From a virus, in the IMG/VR virus record IMGVR_UViG_3300035698_035366, positions 186,001-250,000 of that record: DNA of 64,000 bases; one strand, written 5' to 3'. Positions 24,621-32,885 of this stretch are shown piece by piece (the first letter of the stretch is position 1; each line of letters opens with the position of its first letter). The notes under the pieces were generated by a model. The model saw only the letters and a program-made list of their open reading frames with translations. It had not been told where the DNA came from and searched no databases. The translations under genes were made by a program, and so were the position numbers.

Positions 24621-26000
24621 ATGATTAGTACCCGTATAATTGCGTTCACCCTACTATTATTATCGTTGGGTATCGCTTCTTGCGCGGCATATTTTAGCAT
24701 CAGTGGGTTATCTGAACTATTTGCTGCGGCCGTAATTCCGGTTGTTATAATGACCAGTACTCTTGAAGCAGCAAAGCTTGGGGCAACTTTTTATGTCCAT
24801 CGATGGTGGGACATTTTACCAGCATGGAAATGGTTAATAGCCATTATGATTGCGATTCTTATGGCTATTACCAGTATGGGAATATTTGGATTTCTATCAA
24901 AAGGTCATCTGGATCAAGAAGCACCATTAACTGACAATAAGTTGCAGATAGAGCGTCTTGATGAAAGGTCTTTAATTTTCCAAGGGCAAATCGACAGACA
25001 ACAGGCTAAAATTGAATATGCAACAGCTAGTATTAAAAAACTTGATGGTATTATCGATACTTTAATAAAATATGATAGAATACGTGGTAAAGATGGTGCA
25101 GACGCCACATTGAAAAGCCAATCCTCGCAACGTGAAGAATTTGAATCCAATATAACCAAAGCAAACGATGAAATTGAAAAAATAAGAACAAAACTTGACG
25201 TAATTAATAAAGAACGAATAACAATACGAACAGCGTCAGCTAAAATTGAAGCAAAACTTGGCCCCATTATCTATGCCGCCGAGTTATTTGGCTTTGATTT
25301 GGAACATGGTGATGGTAAAGGAAAAGCCGTAAGGTTATTGATTATCATGCTTATGATTGCATTTGACCCATTGGCCATTGTGTTAATAATGGCATTTGAT
25401 TGGACATTGCAACGAGCAACATTTGAGAAAAAAGAGAAACTAGAAGCCGATCTTAAAAAGCTCGAAAAGGAATTACAAGATGAAATGGTCGAGGAAACCA
25501 CATCGACAGAACAATCCAAATCACCCACCCCATCATTGGAAATACAAGAAAACTACCATGACGGGAAAGAGGAAGAACAAGCCAATGTTACGCCCGTCAA
25601 GGATGAGGAAAAAAGAGAAAGAGAACTCCAAAGTACCGATGGCAGTGGTAACGGGATTCGGATCCAAGAAAATACTCCAATCATTGAAAAAACCGTACAG
25701 GATAAGAAAACTCCTGTTACTTCCATACCAATGATATTGGTGCAATTATTAAATGATGATTCAATGACAGATGAAAAGCTTGTTCAGCATATACGAAGTA
25801 ATAAAGAATTGTTTGATGAATTATTACAACTACGTGATGTTTCATCATCTGCGTCGGATGAAGACCGAGAGATTGTGAGTGATCTTCTTTCGAAAGTTGA
25901 AGAGCTTGCTTTAATAGAACTTACGGAGCAAGCTAAACCGAAACACCCAAAGCCTGATAATAATGCTTGGTTAACTGGCCTATCTGGAAGGAAGAAATAA
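24621..26000 (+). CDS. Membrane protein with long coiled coil
   Basis: 459 residues. Three transmembrane helices near the N-terminus (about 5-25, 33-50, 70-92), a coiled coil from about 105 to 210, one or two further hydrophobic helices (about 235-265), then a second coiled coil and an acidic, probably disordered C-terminal third. No enzymatic motif. It could scaffold a complex at the inner membrane. Confidence 0.6.
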   Translation: MISTRIIAFTLLLLSLGIASCAAYFSISGLSELFAAAVIPVVIMTSTLEAAKLGATFYVHRWWDILPAWKWLIAIMIAILMAITSMGIFGFLSKGHLDQEAPLTDNKLQIERLDERSLIFQGQIDRQQAKIEYATASIKKLDGIIDTLIKYDRIRGKDGADATLKSQSSQREEFESNITKANDEIEKIRTKLDVINKERITIRTASAKIEAKLGPIIYAAELFGFDLEHGDGKGKAVRLLIIMLMIAFDPLAIVLIMAFDWTLQRATFEKKEKLEADLKKLEKELQDEMVEETTSTEQSKSPTPSLEIQENYHDGKEEEQANVTPVKDEEKRERELQSTDGSGNGIRIQENTPIIEKTVQDKKTPVTSIPMILVQLLNDDSMTDEKLVQHIRSNKELFDELLQLRDVSSSASDEDREIVSDLLSKVEELALIELTEQAKPKHPKPDNNAWLTGLSGRKK

Positions 26001-26001
26001 T

Positions 26002-26475
26002 ATGTCAAAATTGACTTTTGTAAAATACCCATCAAATCAAAATTTCTTACTTGGAGCAAGAATTGTTGTTTTGGGTGGTGATAAACAATGGAGAGATCAA
26101 TTTATTTCTCAAGTGAATGAATTGTGGATAGACGAAGATGTTAATTTCTTTTTCATCGAAGACACTGAAAAAATGGAAGCAGAGAGAACATCCTGGATAA
26201 TGAATCAAATTGCGTTATGTGATTTCTTTGTTATCTATGTTGAAGATAAAAAAGATACAAATACGCTTTTGAATCTAGGCTTTGCAGGAGTAAATATTGA
26301 TAATCCAAATTGTTTCGTATTGTTCGATGAAACGGATGATTTAAATATTGTACAAAATCTTTATGCAACGTATAATAAGAATAACTTTTGTGAAACCGAG
26401 AGCGAAGTTATCGTAGCAATGCGGGAAATGTATGCCGACGCAACAGGATACAATCTTGTTGATGGCGAAGAATAA
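26002..26475 (+). CDS. Unknown protein, possible nucleoside deoxyribosyltransferase-like fold
   Basis: 157 residues. Alternating strand/helix pattern: ARIVVLGGDKQWRDQF, VNFFFIED, NQIALCDFFVIYVED. A glycine turn followed by W-R and a later C-D-F-F-V-I-Y segment recall nucleoside 2-deoxyribosyltransferase or DUF4406-type folds, but catalytic residues are not certain. It sits 10 nt before clpX. Confidence 0.35.
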   Translation: MSKLTFVKYPSNQNFLLGARIVVLGGDKQWRDQFISQVNELWIDEDVNFFFIEDTEKMEAERTSWIMNQIALCDFFVIYVEDKKDTNTLLNLGFAGVNIDNPNCFVLFDETDDLNIVQNLYATYNKNNFCETESEVIVAMREMYADATGYNLVDGEE

Positions 26476-26485
26476 AGGAAAATAA

Positions 26486-27739
26486 ATGTCAGACTTAGGT
26501 GATAATGCGGCTTCCACGCCACCAGAATGTTCATTCTGTGATAAAAATTCTCTTGAAGTATCAAAAATGATTGCTGCCGCTCAAGAAGGTGTGTATATAT
26601 GCGACGAATGTATTGAATTGTGTATGGAAGTTCTAAAACAAGATAAATCAACTGATATTGAAATTGACGGAGAAATACCAACTCCAGAAGAACTAAAAGA
26701 ATTTCTAGATCAATATGTTATTGGTCAGGATTATGCTAAAAAAGTCATCTCTGTTGCGGTTTATGACCATTATCGCCGTCTTGATAATCCAATTATTGAC
26801 GATGTTGAAATTGAGAAATCAAACATACTGCTTTGTGGTCCAACTGGCTCAGGGAAGACCCATATAGTTAAGACAATTGCTCGTATGCTTGATGTACCAT
26901 ATTATATCGCTGATGCCACTTCATTAACTGAAGCGGGTTATGTTGGGGATGACGTTGAATCTATTCTTTACGGATTGATGCAAGCCGCCGATCAAGACAT
27001 TAACCGTGCCCAGCGCGGAATTGTATTCATCGATGAAATTGATAAAAAAGGAACTAAATCGGGCTCGGCAAATATTACACGTGATGTTTCGGGCGAAGGA
27101 GTACAGCAAGCACTTTTGAAGATGATTGAAGGGACTGTTGCTCGTGTTCCAACAACTGGTGGCAGGAAACATCCACAAGGTGAAGTAGTGGAAATTGATA
27201 CAGCTAACATTTTGTTCGTTGTTTCTGGAGCATTCATTGGTCTTGATAAACTTGTATCTAAACGCATGAATAAAGGATACACATCGCTAGGATTTGCAAA
27301 TAAGAAAGAGCGACCAGACGAAGGCAAATCAATGGGTGAGATTTTAGAAAACATTGAACCAGAAGATTTAATAGAATATGGCTTAATCCCAGAACTTATT
27401 GGTCGTTTGCCAATTGTTTGCGGGCTTGACGAACTGACAGAAGAGCAGCTAGTGCAGATTCTAATTGAACCAAAAAATGCTCTTGTTAAGCAGTTTAAAG
27501 CTATGTTTAGTTTGGAAAAAGTTGAGTTGAAATTTAATGATGATGCGTTGGTTGAAATCGCAAGAATTGCTAAGAACCGTAAGACTGGCGCCCGCGGTTT
27601 GCGAGCCGTGCTCCAAAGGGCATTATTAAGCACGCAATTTCAAATACCTACAGCGGCAAAAGCAAAACCACCACTAAAGAATGTTACAGTAACTTATGAA
27701 GCGGTTACTGGTGAAGAAGAACCCAAATTGGATTATTAA
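26486..27739 (+). CDS. clpX: ClpX ATPase
   Basis: 417 residues, full length. N-terminal zinc-binding domain with two C-x2-C pairs (CSFC, CDEC). AAA+ motifs: Walker A GPTGSGKT, Walker B VFIDEID, pore-loop GYVGDDVE, sensor region ending ARGLRAVLQRALL. ClpX unfolds tagged proteins and feeds them to ClpP, encoded here at 37391. With the phage tmRNA tag ending LAA it forms a complete degradation route. Shine-Dalgarno AAAGGAAA is upstream. Confidence 0.96.
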   Translation: MSDLGDNAASTPPECSFCDKNSLEVSKMIAAAQEGVYICDECIELCMEVLKQDKSTDIEIDGEIPTPEELKEFLDQYVIGQDYAKKVISVAVYDHYRRLDNPIIDDVEIEKSNILLCGPTGSGKTHIVKTIARMLDVPYYIADATSLTEAGYVGDDVESILYGLMQAADQDINRAQRGIVFIDEIDKKGTKSGSANITRDVSGEGVQQALLKMIEGTVARVPTTGGRKHPQGEVVEIDTANILFVVSGAFIGLDKLVSKRMNKGYTSLGFANKKERPDEGKSMGEILENIEPEDLIEYGLIPELIGRLPIVCGLDELTEEQLVQILIEPKNALVKQFKAMFSLEKVELKFNDDALVEIARIAKNRKTGARGLRAVLQRALLSTQFQIPTAAKAKPPLKNVTVTYEAVTGEEEPKLDY

Positions 27740-27742
27740 TGG

Positions 27743-27771
27743 TTGACATTACTATCCCGATATGCTACATT
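27743..27771 (+). promoter_or_regulatory. Sigma70-type promoter of infC
   Basis: TTGACA (27743-27748), 17 bp, TACATT (27766-27771), just after the clpX stop. Confidence 0.7.
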
Positions 27772-27802
27772 TACCCAATAACAACGGAGAAGTACACTTT
27801 TT

Positions 27803-28327
27803 ATGAAAACCGATAGCGAAGACAATATTAAAGTCAATGGTGAAATTACCGCAGCTAATGTAAGGCTGCTTGATGTGGAAGGCGAGGCACTTGGTGTGGT
27901 TACTATCAACCAAGCAACAAACCTAGCAAGGAATGCAGGACTTGACTTGGTTGAGATTGTCCCTCATGCTGAGCCCCCTGTTTGCCGCATGATGGATTTT
28001 GTTAAATTCAAGTATGAACGCAAAAAATCCAAACGTGAGCAAAATCGTAAAAATAGGGAAAACCGTACGGTTGTTAAGGAAATTCAATTCCGCCCCAATA
28101 CGGAAATACATGACATTAATAACAAAACTCGTCAAGCAATTGGTTTTTTGGAGAAGGGAAACCACGTGCGTTTCGTTGTCAAGTTTCGTGGGCGCGAACT
28201 TTCCTATACCGAGAAGGGTGATGAACTTCTAAATCAAGTTCTTTCTACTCTTGGTGATGTGACTGTTGATCAAGAACCAAAAATGATTGGTCGAAATATG
28301 GTCTTGACGGTTTCACCTGCCAAGTAA
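27803..28327 (+). CDS. infC: Translation initiation factor IF-3
   Basis: 174 residues with both IF3 domains: N-terminal NGEITAANVRLLDVEGEALG and DLVEIVPHAEPPVCRMMDF..KFKYE, basic linker, then C-terminal KEIQFRPNTEIHD, GNHVRFVVKFRGREL and PKMIGRNMVLTVSP. Normal bacterial length. It starts with ATG rather than the rare AUU used in many bacteria, so the usual autoregulation is not expected. It could bias host ribosomes toward phage messages. Confidence 0.96.
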   Translation: MKTDSEDNIKVNGEITAANVRLLDVEGEALGVVTINQATNLARNAGLDLVEIVPHAEPPVCRMMDFVKFKYERKKSKREQNRKNRENRTVVKEIQFRPNTEIHDINNKTRQAIGFLEKGNHVRFVVKFRGRELSYTEKGDELLNQVLSTLGDVTVDQEPKMIGRNMVLTVSPAK

Positions 28328-28354
28328 AAGATTTAACTTGTTCTAAGAGATAAT

Positions 28355-28603
28355 ATGAGACTTCTTGAAATAGATTACATATATCCGTATACATTCGAAA
28401 TGAAATTCACTATTCAGGCAAGTAAGTTGGATTTTGAAGATATAGATTTGGAAGATTTAGAAGAATGGTGTATGGACAATTTGGAAGGCAAGTACCATAT
28501 TCGTCATGTACTATTACCACATGGTGATTTATGTCGATTTATATGGGTAACACTTTCGTCGGAATCGGATAGTGTTTTGTTTAAAACTAGATGGCAGGTA
28601 TAA
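28355..28603 (+). CDS. FKL-tail family protein
   Basis: 82 residues. DLEEWCMDNLEGKYHIRHV, then RFIWVTLSSESDSVLFKTRWQV, a tail with S for A and T for L. It follows infC by 27 nt. Confidence 0.55.
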   Translation: MRLLEIDYIYPYTFEMKFTIQASKLDFEDIDLEDLEEWCMDNLEGKYHIRHVLLPHGDLCRFIWVTLSSESDSVLFKTRWQV

Positions 28604-28607
28604 TAAG

Positions 28608-28787
28608 ATGAAACAGGAATATAGAACAATCGATACAAATGAGCTTTCGCCATATCCAAGCATGACATCCGATGAATTACAAGAATTTGAATTATGGTCT
28701 AGCGCAATTGAAAAAGAATATTCCGGTATCCCAGTTCTTATAATTGCAATTTTGGCTATTGCTACGATTATTGCACTCTTTGCATAA
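28608..28787 (+). CDS. Small tail-anchored membrane protein
   Basis: 59 residues from ATG 28608. Acidic cytoplasmic-type N-terminus and one C-terminal transmembrane helix (VLIIAILAIATIIALFA). No motif. Confidence 0.5.
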   Translation: MKQEYRTIDTNELSPYPSMTSDELQEFELWSSAIEKEYSGIPVLIIAILAIATIIALFA

Positions 28788-28799
28788 GGTTTATATGAA

Positions 28800-29243
28800 A
28801 TGGACATCGAATACATCAAAGGCAATTTATTTGAGACTGAACATAAAGTTATTGTTCATGGCTGTAATGCAATGGGCCGTATGGGATCTGGTGTTGCTCG
28901 TATTGTCAACAATGACTTTAATGAAGCTTATCAAGCTTATCGATCGGAATTCGAAACAACTGGTCTAGAACTTGGCACAGTTGTTTGGGCTGAATCGAAT
29001 GGTTATATGTTTGCCAATGCCATTACTCAGGACCGTTTCGGGCATGATGGGAAAAATTATGTTAACTATGATGCTATTCGAGCATGTATGGAAGAAGTAC
29101 ATGGGTATTGTGTAGCGCATGGTTATAGCCATGCAGCAATGCCAATGATTGGTGCTGGATTGGGTGGCGGAGACTGGGAAATCATTTCCAATATCATTGA
29201 AGTAGCGTTTATTAATGTCCAGCCAGTTGTTTATGTAATCTAA
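28800..29243 (+). CDS. Macro-domain protein (ADP-ribose-1''-phosphatase-like)
   Basis: 147 residues forming a single macro domain: VIVHGCNAMGRMGSGVA (the N-A-x-G ligand loop), and MPMIGAGLGGGDWEII (the second glycine loop). It belongs to the Poa1p/Appr-1''-p-like group. Such proteins bind or hydrolyse ADP-ribose species, including the by-product of tRNA 2'-phosphate removal, or reverse ADP-ribosylation. Either role, RNA repair or defence reversal, is possible. Confidence 0.85.
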   Translation: MDIEYIKGNLFETEHKVIVHGCNAMGRMGSGVARIVNNDFNEAYQAYRSEFETTGLELGTVVWAESNGYMFANAITQDRFGHDGKNYVNYDAIRACMEEVHGYCVAHGYSHAAMPMIGAGLGGGDWEIISNIIEVAFINVQPVVYVI

Positions 29244-29255
29244 TAATAAATTTTA

Positions 29256-29285
29256 TTGACAATAAAAACCAATTTACTATATACT
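29256..29285 (+). promoter_or_regulatory. Sigma70-type promoter upstream of the bS21 region
   Basis: TTGACA (29256-29261), 18 bp, TATACT (29280-29285). Confidence 0.65.
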
Positions 29286-29313
29286 TAATAATAATAAAAA
29301 TAAAAAGGAGCCC

Positions 29314-29586
29314 ATGATGGCAATACAAAGAAATCCAAATAATCCGAAATTAGCAGTGAATAGAACACAACCACCAACGCCAAATGAAACACGTTCAGCA
29401 ATCAATACCGCAAACCAATGCGCAATTGAAGTTGATGAATTATGGAAAGTTGTGAAAGAGCTTAAATTTCAGATATCAAAGCTGGAAGAGGCCGCACAGC
29501 CAGTTGCTACTCCTACAAAGAAGCGGAAACCAACGAAAGAATCGTCGGAAGAAACATTAGTGTTAAAAGATTCCGACGAAGTTTAA
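29314..29586 (+). CDS. Unknown protein with Lys-rich tail
   Basis: 90 residues, AAGGAG before two ATGs. Disordered N-terminus rich in Asn and Pro, a central helix (CAIEVDELWKVVKELKFQIS) that could form a coiled coil, and a Lys/Pro-rich C-terminus. First gene of the bS21 transcript. Function unknown. Confidence 0.5.
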   Translation: MMAIQRNPNNPKLAVNRTQPPTPNETRSAINTANQCAIEVDELWKVVKELKFQISKLEEAAQPVATPTKKRKPTKESSEETLVLKDSDEV

Positions 29587-29613
29587 TTATAAACCATTAA
29601 AGGGAATAACAAA

Positions 29614-29862
29614 ATGGGTAAAAACAACCATTCAGGTGAGTGGGAAGGCCTTCGCGGCTTAAAGGTTAATGTCCGCGATAATAACATTGATCAAGCAATC
29701 CGTAGGTTGAAGAAGATGGTCATCCAAGAAGGATTAATCCGCGAGCTCAAAGAGCGTGAATTTTTTACACGGCCCGGTGAGAAACGGCGACTGAAGAATC
29801 AGGAAGCCCGTCGCAGGACCCAACGTAACACCCGTAAACAAAACGAAGAATGGGATATTTGA
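29614..29862 (+). CDS. rpsU: Ribosomal protein bS21
   Basis: 82 residues. LKVNVRDNNIDQAIRRLKK followed by REFFTRPGEKRRLKNQEARRR is the full bS21 signature. bS21 sits near the 3' end of 16S rRNA and helps Shine-Dalgarno recognition. Phage copies are known in some marine phages and may replace the host protein. It overlaps the next gene by 13 nt. Confidence 0.95.
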   Translation: MGKNNHSGEWEGLRGLKVNVRDNNIDQAIRRLKKMVIQEGLIRELKEREFFTRPGEKRRLKNQEARRRTQRNTRKQNEEWDI

Positions 29863-30245
29863 CATCAAAACCGCCAAGCCGGGAACTCGATAGTCAGATT
29901 GCTACCGAGATCTTTGGCTTGGCTATATCTTGTGATGCTACGACTGGTATTTGGACATCTTGGCACCCCAAGGTTCCAACAAAAAGATATCATATGCCAC
30001 ATTACTCAACCAATCTGGATCATTCTTCAGGGGTGGTTCATTGGTTACAGGATCGCAAATTTTTCCTAGACTCGGGATCCTTTGTGCGGAATGATAATGA
30101 AATGGTTTGGCGAGCAAGATTTTTTAGAAACCCTGATCACAAACCGGATCATGTCGAGGGTTTGTCATTATCGCATGTGATTTGTTTAGCGGCAATTGAT
30201 TGTTTGGATAGATATCCTGATGATTTTCACACACTTCCTTATTAA
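29850..30245 (+). CDS. Phage ABA-sandwich domain protein
   Basis: 131 residues. SQIATEIFGLAI near the start, PHYSTNLDHSSGVVHWL, and HVICLAAIDCLDRYP at the end match the phage ABA sandwich family (YST-x3 then a C-terminal helix with A-x2-A). A function for the family is not established. Confidence 0.65.
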   Translation: MGYLTSKPPSRELDSQIATEIFGLAISCDATTGIWTSWHPKVPTKRYHMPHYSTNLDHSSGVVHWLQDRKFFLDSGSFVRNDNEMVWRARFFRNPDHKPDHVEGLSLSHVICLAAIDCLDRYPDDFHTLPY

Positions 30246-30257
30246 ATAGGTTTTGTT

Positions 30258-30509
30258 ATGGCACATTGGAATCACCGTGTTGTTGTTAAGGAATACAAAT
30301 CCAGTACGGGTGAAATTGAAAAATTTTATGGTATACATGAGGTATATTATGATGACAAGGGAAACCCTGACGGCGTAACTGAAGAAAGCGTTTCACCAGT
30401 TGGTGATTCACTAACCGACATTAAAAACAGTCTTGACCGGATGAAAAAAGCGTGTACGCTACCAGTCTTGAACTATGATACAGATTTTAAGAGCGGAGAT
30501 GATGCGTAA
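30258..30509 (+). CDS. Conserved small phage protein
   Basis: 83 residues. WNHRVVVKEY, FYGIHEVYYDDKGNPDGVTE, then GDSLTDIKNSLDRMKKA..PVL match a widespread family of short uncharacterised proteins (WN[YH]RV..YGIHEVYYD..G..V....G..). Function unknown. Confidence 0.65.
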   Translation: MAHWNHRVVVKEYKSSTGEIEKFYGIHEVYYDDKGNPDGVTEESVSPVGDSLTDIKNSLDRMKKACTLPVLNYDTDFKSGDDA

Positions 30510-30711
30510 ATTTGATATAAAAGGCCCATTAACGGCCTTTCGAGCATACCGAATGATTTGTCGAGGTGAGCATGTTTTATTGACACATCGTAATAAACCA
30601 ATTATGGGTGTAGTTCCGGTTAACGATTTGAATATGCTTGAAAGTATGCAACAGGAACGCTTGAAAGATGTTGATGATGAATTTGATCTTGGAATTTTAG
30701 ATGAAAAGTGA
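30499..30711 (+). CDS. Phd/YefM-like antitoxin-fold protein
   Basis: 70 residues from the ATG pair at 30499/30502. KGPLTAFRAYRMICRGEHVLLTHRNKPIMGVVPVNDLNMLES follows the Phd/YefM pattern (basic helix, G-E-x-V-L-I-T, R-N-K-P-I-x-x-V-V-P). No partner toxin is seen next to it. It may be an orphan antitoxin or a repressor. Confidence 0.6.
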   Translation: MMRKFDIKGPLTAFRAYRMICRGEHVLLTHRNKPIMGVVPVNDLNMLESMQQERLKDVDDEFDLGILDEK

Positions 30712-30730
30712 AAAAAACTGAAAAAAGTCC

Positions 30731-30759
30731 TTGACAAATAGATACCAAATTACTAAATA
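30731..30759 (+). promoter_or_regulatory. Promoter of hsp20
   Basis: TTGACA (30731-30736), 17 bp, TAAATA (30754-30759). Confidence 0.7.
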
Positions 30760-30763
30760 TAAA

Positions 30764-30855
30764 GTAAGCAATGCCTAATGGATTGCTTGCTTAACATATA
30801 GAGGCGCTGCATTGTGCAGGCTTCGCTAAAACTTGCTTATTAAAGGAGTTACACA
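30764..30855 (+). promoter_or_regulatory. ROSE-like RNA thermometer leader of hsp20
   Basis: The 90-nt leader holds a hairpin AAGCAAT/ATTGCTT (about 30766-30790), a middle hairpin, and a final element with TTGCT shortly before AAGGAG. In ROSE elements of alphaproteobacterial small heat-shock genes a conserved U-U/C-GCU faces the Shine-Dalgarno through a weak helix with a G-G pair; the same arrangement can be drawn here. Inference from position and motif. Confidence 0.5.
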
Positions 30856-31308
30856 ATGAATATTCGAACAACAAACCTCCACGAAATCATGAACAGAGCA
30901 ACCCCACACCTAGTTGGTTTTGATAGTCTCATCCGTTTACTTGAAGATACTGGAACAGCTTTGAATGGTGGTGCGTATCCTCCATACAACATAGTACAAG
31001 ATTCCGAACATGCTTACCGTATTGAACTCGCGGTTGCTGGATTCAAGGAAGAGGAAATCAACATTACTGTTGAAAACCGCAAGCTTTTAATTGTTGGCCG
31101 CAAAGACGATTCCGAAGAGCGTAATTATCTACACCGCGGTATCTCCACTAGAGCATTTGAACGTTCCTTCGTTCTAGCGCAAGACGTAGAAATACGTGAT
31201 GCGAGTCTAGTTGACGGCATGCTTTTGATTGAGCTCGAACATATCGTACCCGAGGCATTACAGCCAAAGAAGATTGATATACGAGTTGCTTCTAAATCAA
31301 AGAAGTAA
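30856..31308 (+). CDS. Small heat-shock protein Hsp20/IbpA
   Basis: 150 residues. Alpha-crystallin domain about 45-140: PPYNIVQDSEHAYRIELAVAGF, ITVENRKLLIVGRK, RGISTRAFERSFVL and DGMLLIELEH, ending with basic residues. It would hold aggregating proteins in a refoldable state. It has its own promoter, leader and terminator. Confidence 0.93.
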   Translation: MNIRTTNLHEIMNRATPHLVGFDSLIRLLEDTGTALNGGAYPPYNIVQDSEHAYRIELAVAGFKEEEINITVENRKLLIVGRKDDSEERNYLHRGISTRAFERSFVLAQDVEIRDASLVDGMLLIELEHIVPEALQPKKIDIRVASKSKK

Positions 31309-31331
31309 TTTAGATTAGATATTATATTTGG

Positions 31332-31361
31332 GACGCGGGGAATCATTCCCCGCGTCTTTTA
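31332..31361 (+). terminator. Rho-independent terminator after hsp20
   Basis: GACGCGGGGAA, TC loop, TTCCCCGCGTC, then TTTT. Very stable hairpin. Confidence 0.9.
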
Positions 31362-31390
31362 TTGACTTTGAATAAAAATTCTATTAGTAT
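31362..31390 (+). promoter_or_regulatory. Promoter of the ExbB/ExbD-like operon
   Basis: TTGACT (31362-31367), 17 bp, TAGTAT (31385-31390), directly after the terminator. Confidence 0.65.
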
Positions 31391-31452
31391 AAAAAATATA
31401 TTAACTAAATAATGTGGTATTAAAATTATTCATATATAAAGGAAACAACGTA

Positions 31453-32166
31453 ATGGCACCATTTGAACATAAATATTTTCTATTATGGTTTCTTTTTGTT
31501 ACGTTTGTGTCATTTATGGCAATAACTGGGTTCTATCTAGGATTGCTTGGTCCAGTATTTGAAGGAGACCAAACATATATTTCACATAGCATAGGGATGA
31601 TATATATCATAACTGAGTTATATGTTGGATATAAAATATATCGTTTAAGCCAAGAGCTCAATCACGTAATCGAAACTGATAGAATATATGATGCAGCAAC
31701 CGTGATTGATATCAAAACTAAATCTAAAATATTAAATGATGTAATTGGTAATCTTGTTCGAAAGAAGAATGCTGATCCAAAACTGTTGTTAGAAAACACT
31801 GATGATCAAATTTCCGTTAATAACCAAGGACCATTCCTTTCAGAAATAATGATCCGTGCAGGCTTATTTGGTACAATCATCGGTCTTATTATTGCATTTT
31901 ATCCGTTCATCCAAGGACAGGTTGATGGATCAGGATCAGCGACATTAACAGCTGATCAAACTAAATTGATTATTGGTAGCTTGTTCCAGGGCGTAGCAAC
32001 CGCATTTTACACAACCGCGGTTGGCTTATTTTGTGGAACATTGATTACCATTTCCTCTAGATTCTACGAAATGTGCCAAAGCCAAATAATGAATAAAATG
32101 ACAGTATTGTTATTAGGACAAATTCACCAACCTCTTGAAATTATTAAACCGGCGGGTGGTAAATGA
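31453..32166 (+). CDS. MotA/TolQ/ExbB-like channel protein
   Basis: 237 residues from ATG 31453 (GGAAA upstream). Two N-terminal hydrophobic helices (about 8-30, 42-62), a cytoplasmic stretch, then two more: IMIRAGLFGTIIGLIIAFYPF and LFQGVATAFYTTAVGLFCGTL, the conserved G-L-x-G-T-x-x-G and T-A-x-G-L regions of proton-channel subunits. It overlaps the ExbD-like gene by 4 nt, so the pair should form an ion-driven complex. Confidence 0.78.
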   Translation: MAPFEHKYFLLWFLFVTFVSFMAITGFYLGLLGPVFEGDQTYISHSIGMIYIITELYVGYKIYRLSQELNHVIETDRIYDAATVIDIKTKSKILNDVIGNLVRKKNADPKLLLENTDDQISVNNQGPFLSEIMIRAGLFGTIIGLIIAFYPFIQGQVDGSGSATLTADQTKLIIGSLFQGVATAFYTTAVGLFCGTLITISSRFYEMCQSQIMNKMTVLLLGQIHQPLEIIKPAGGK

Positions 32167-32870
32167 GAAGAACGCGATCTGAATTTCCACAACTACCAAC
32201 ATCTTTTTTAGATTTATTATTTGGGCTTATTATTGTTTTCGCAACCGTTTCGGTTTTAGCTTGGATATTAATCAATCCAATAGCCGAAAAGGGTAACATT
32301 ACTAAAAAAGCTGAATTCTTGCTTACGCTTTCATGGCCGGAAGGATCAATTGATATTGATACTTGGATATTGTTGCCAAATGGTCGTACTATCAGTTTCC
32401 GCTCCCCTGAACTTTCTCTTGTTAATATGGAACGAGATGATACTGGAAATTACAAGGATAGAATGGTAATTAACGATGAACTCGTCGCAGATAAAACTAA
32501 TATCGAATATACAACATTTAGAGCTATTGTACCAGGGGAATATATAATCAATGTTCATTTATATGGTGGTGGAGTATTCCATAGAGTCAACAGTATTGTC
32601 GACGCTATAGACCAAGAAAAAGAAAAATCCGATAAGTTTGATAACTTGCCATTAACAGGTAATTTTTTGGAACCATTACCGTTCCATGTAAAATTTGAAA
32701 AGTTGAATCCAAAAATAAAATTGATATTTGATACGGATGGTGAATTCAATCACTATAGAGAAGAAGTTCATGTTTTCAGGTTTACCCTCACACTTGACGG
32801 GGATATTACGGATTTACGTACCGATGAACCAGTAAAAATTGTTGATGATGTTATCAATGAACGAAATTAA
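32163..32870 (+). CDS. ExbD/TolR/MotB-like subunit with periplasmic beta domain
   Basis: 235 residues. Basic N-terminus, then one transmembrane helix with a leading Asp (SFLDLLFGLIIVFATV), as in ExbD where that Asp carries the proton. The rest is outside: SIDIDTWILLPNGRTISF and many strands. No OmpA peptidoglycan-binding motif is seen, unlike MotB. This suggests a novel effector end on an ExbBD-like motor. Confidence 0.65.
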   Translation: MRRTRSEFPQLPTSFLDLLFGLIIVFATVSVLAWILINPIAEKGNITKKAEFLLTLSWPEGSIDIDTWILLPNGRTISFRSPELSLVNMERDDTGNYKDRMVINDELVADKTNIEYTTFRAIVPGEYIINVHLYGGGVFHRVNSIVDAIDQEKEKSDKFDNLPLTGNFLEPLPFHVKFEKLNPKIKLIFDTDGEFNHYREEVHVFRFTLTLDGDITDLRTDEPVKIVDDVINERN

Positions 32871-32885
32871 TAAGGAAACGAATAA

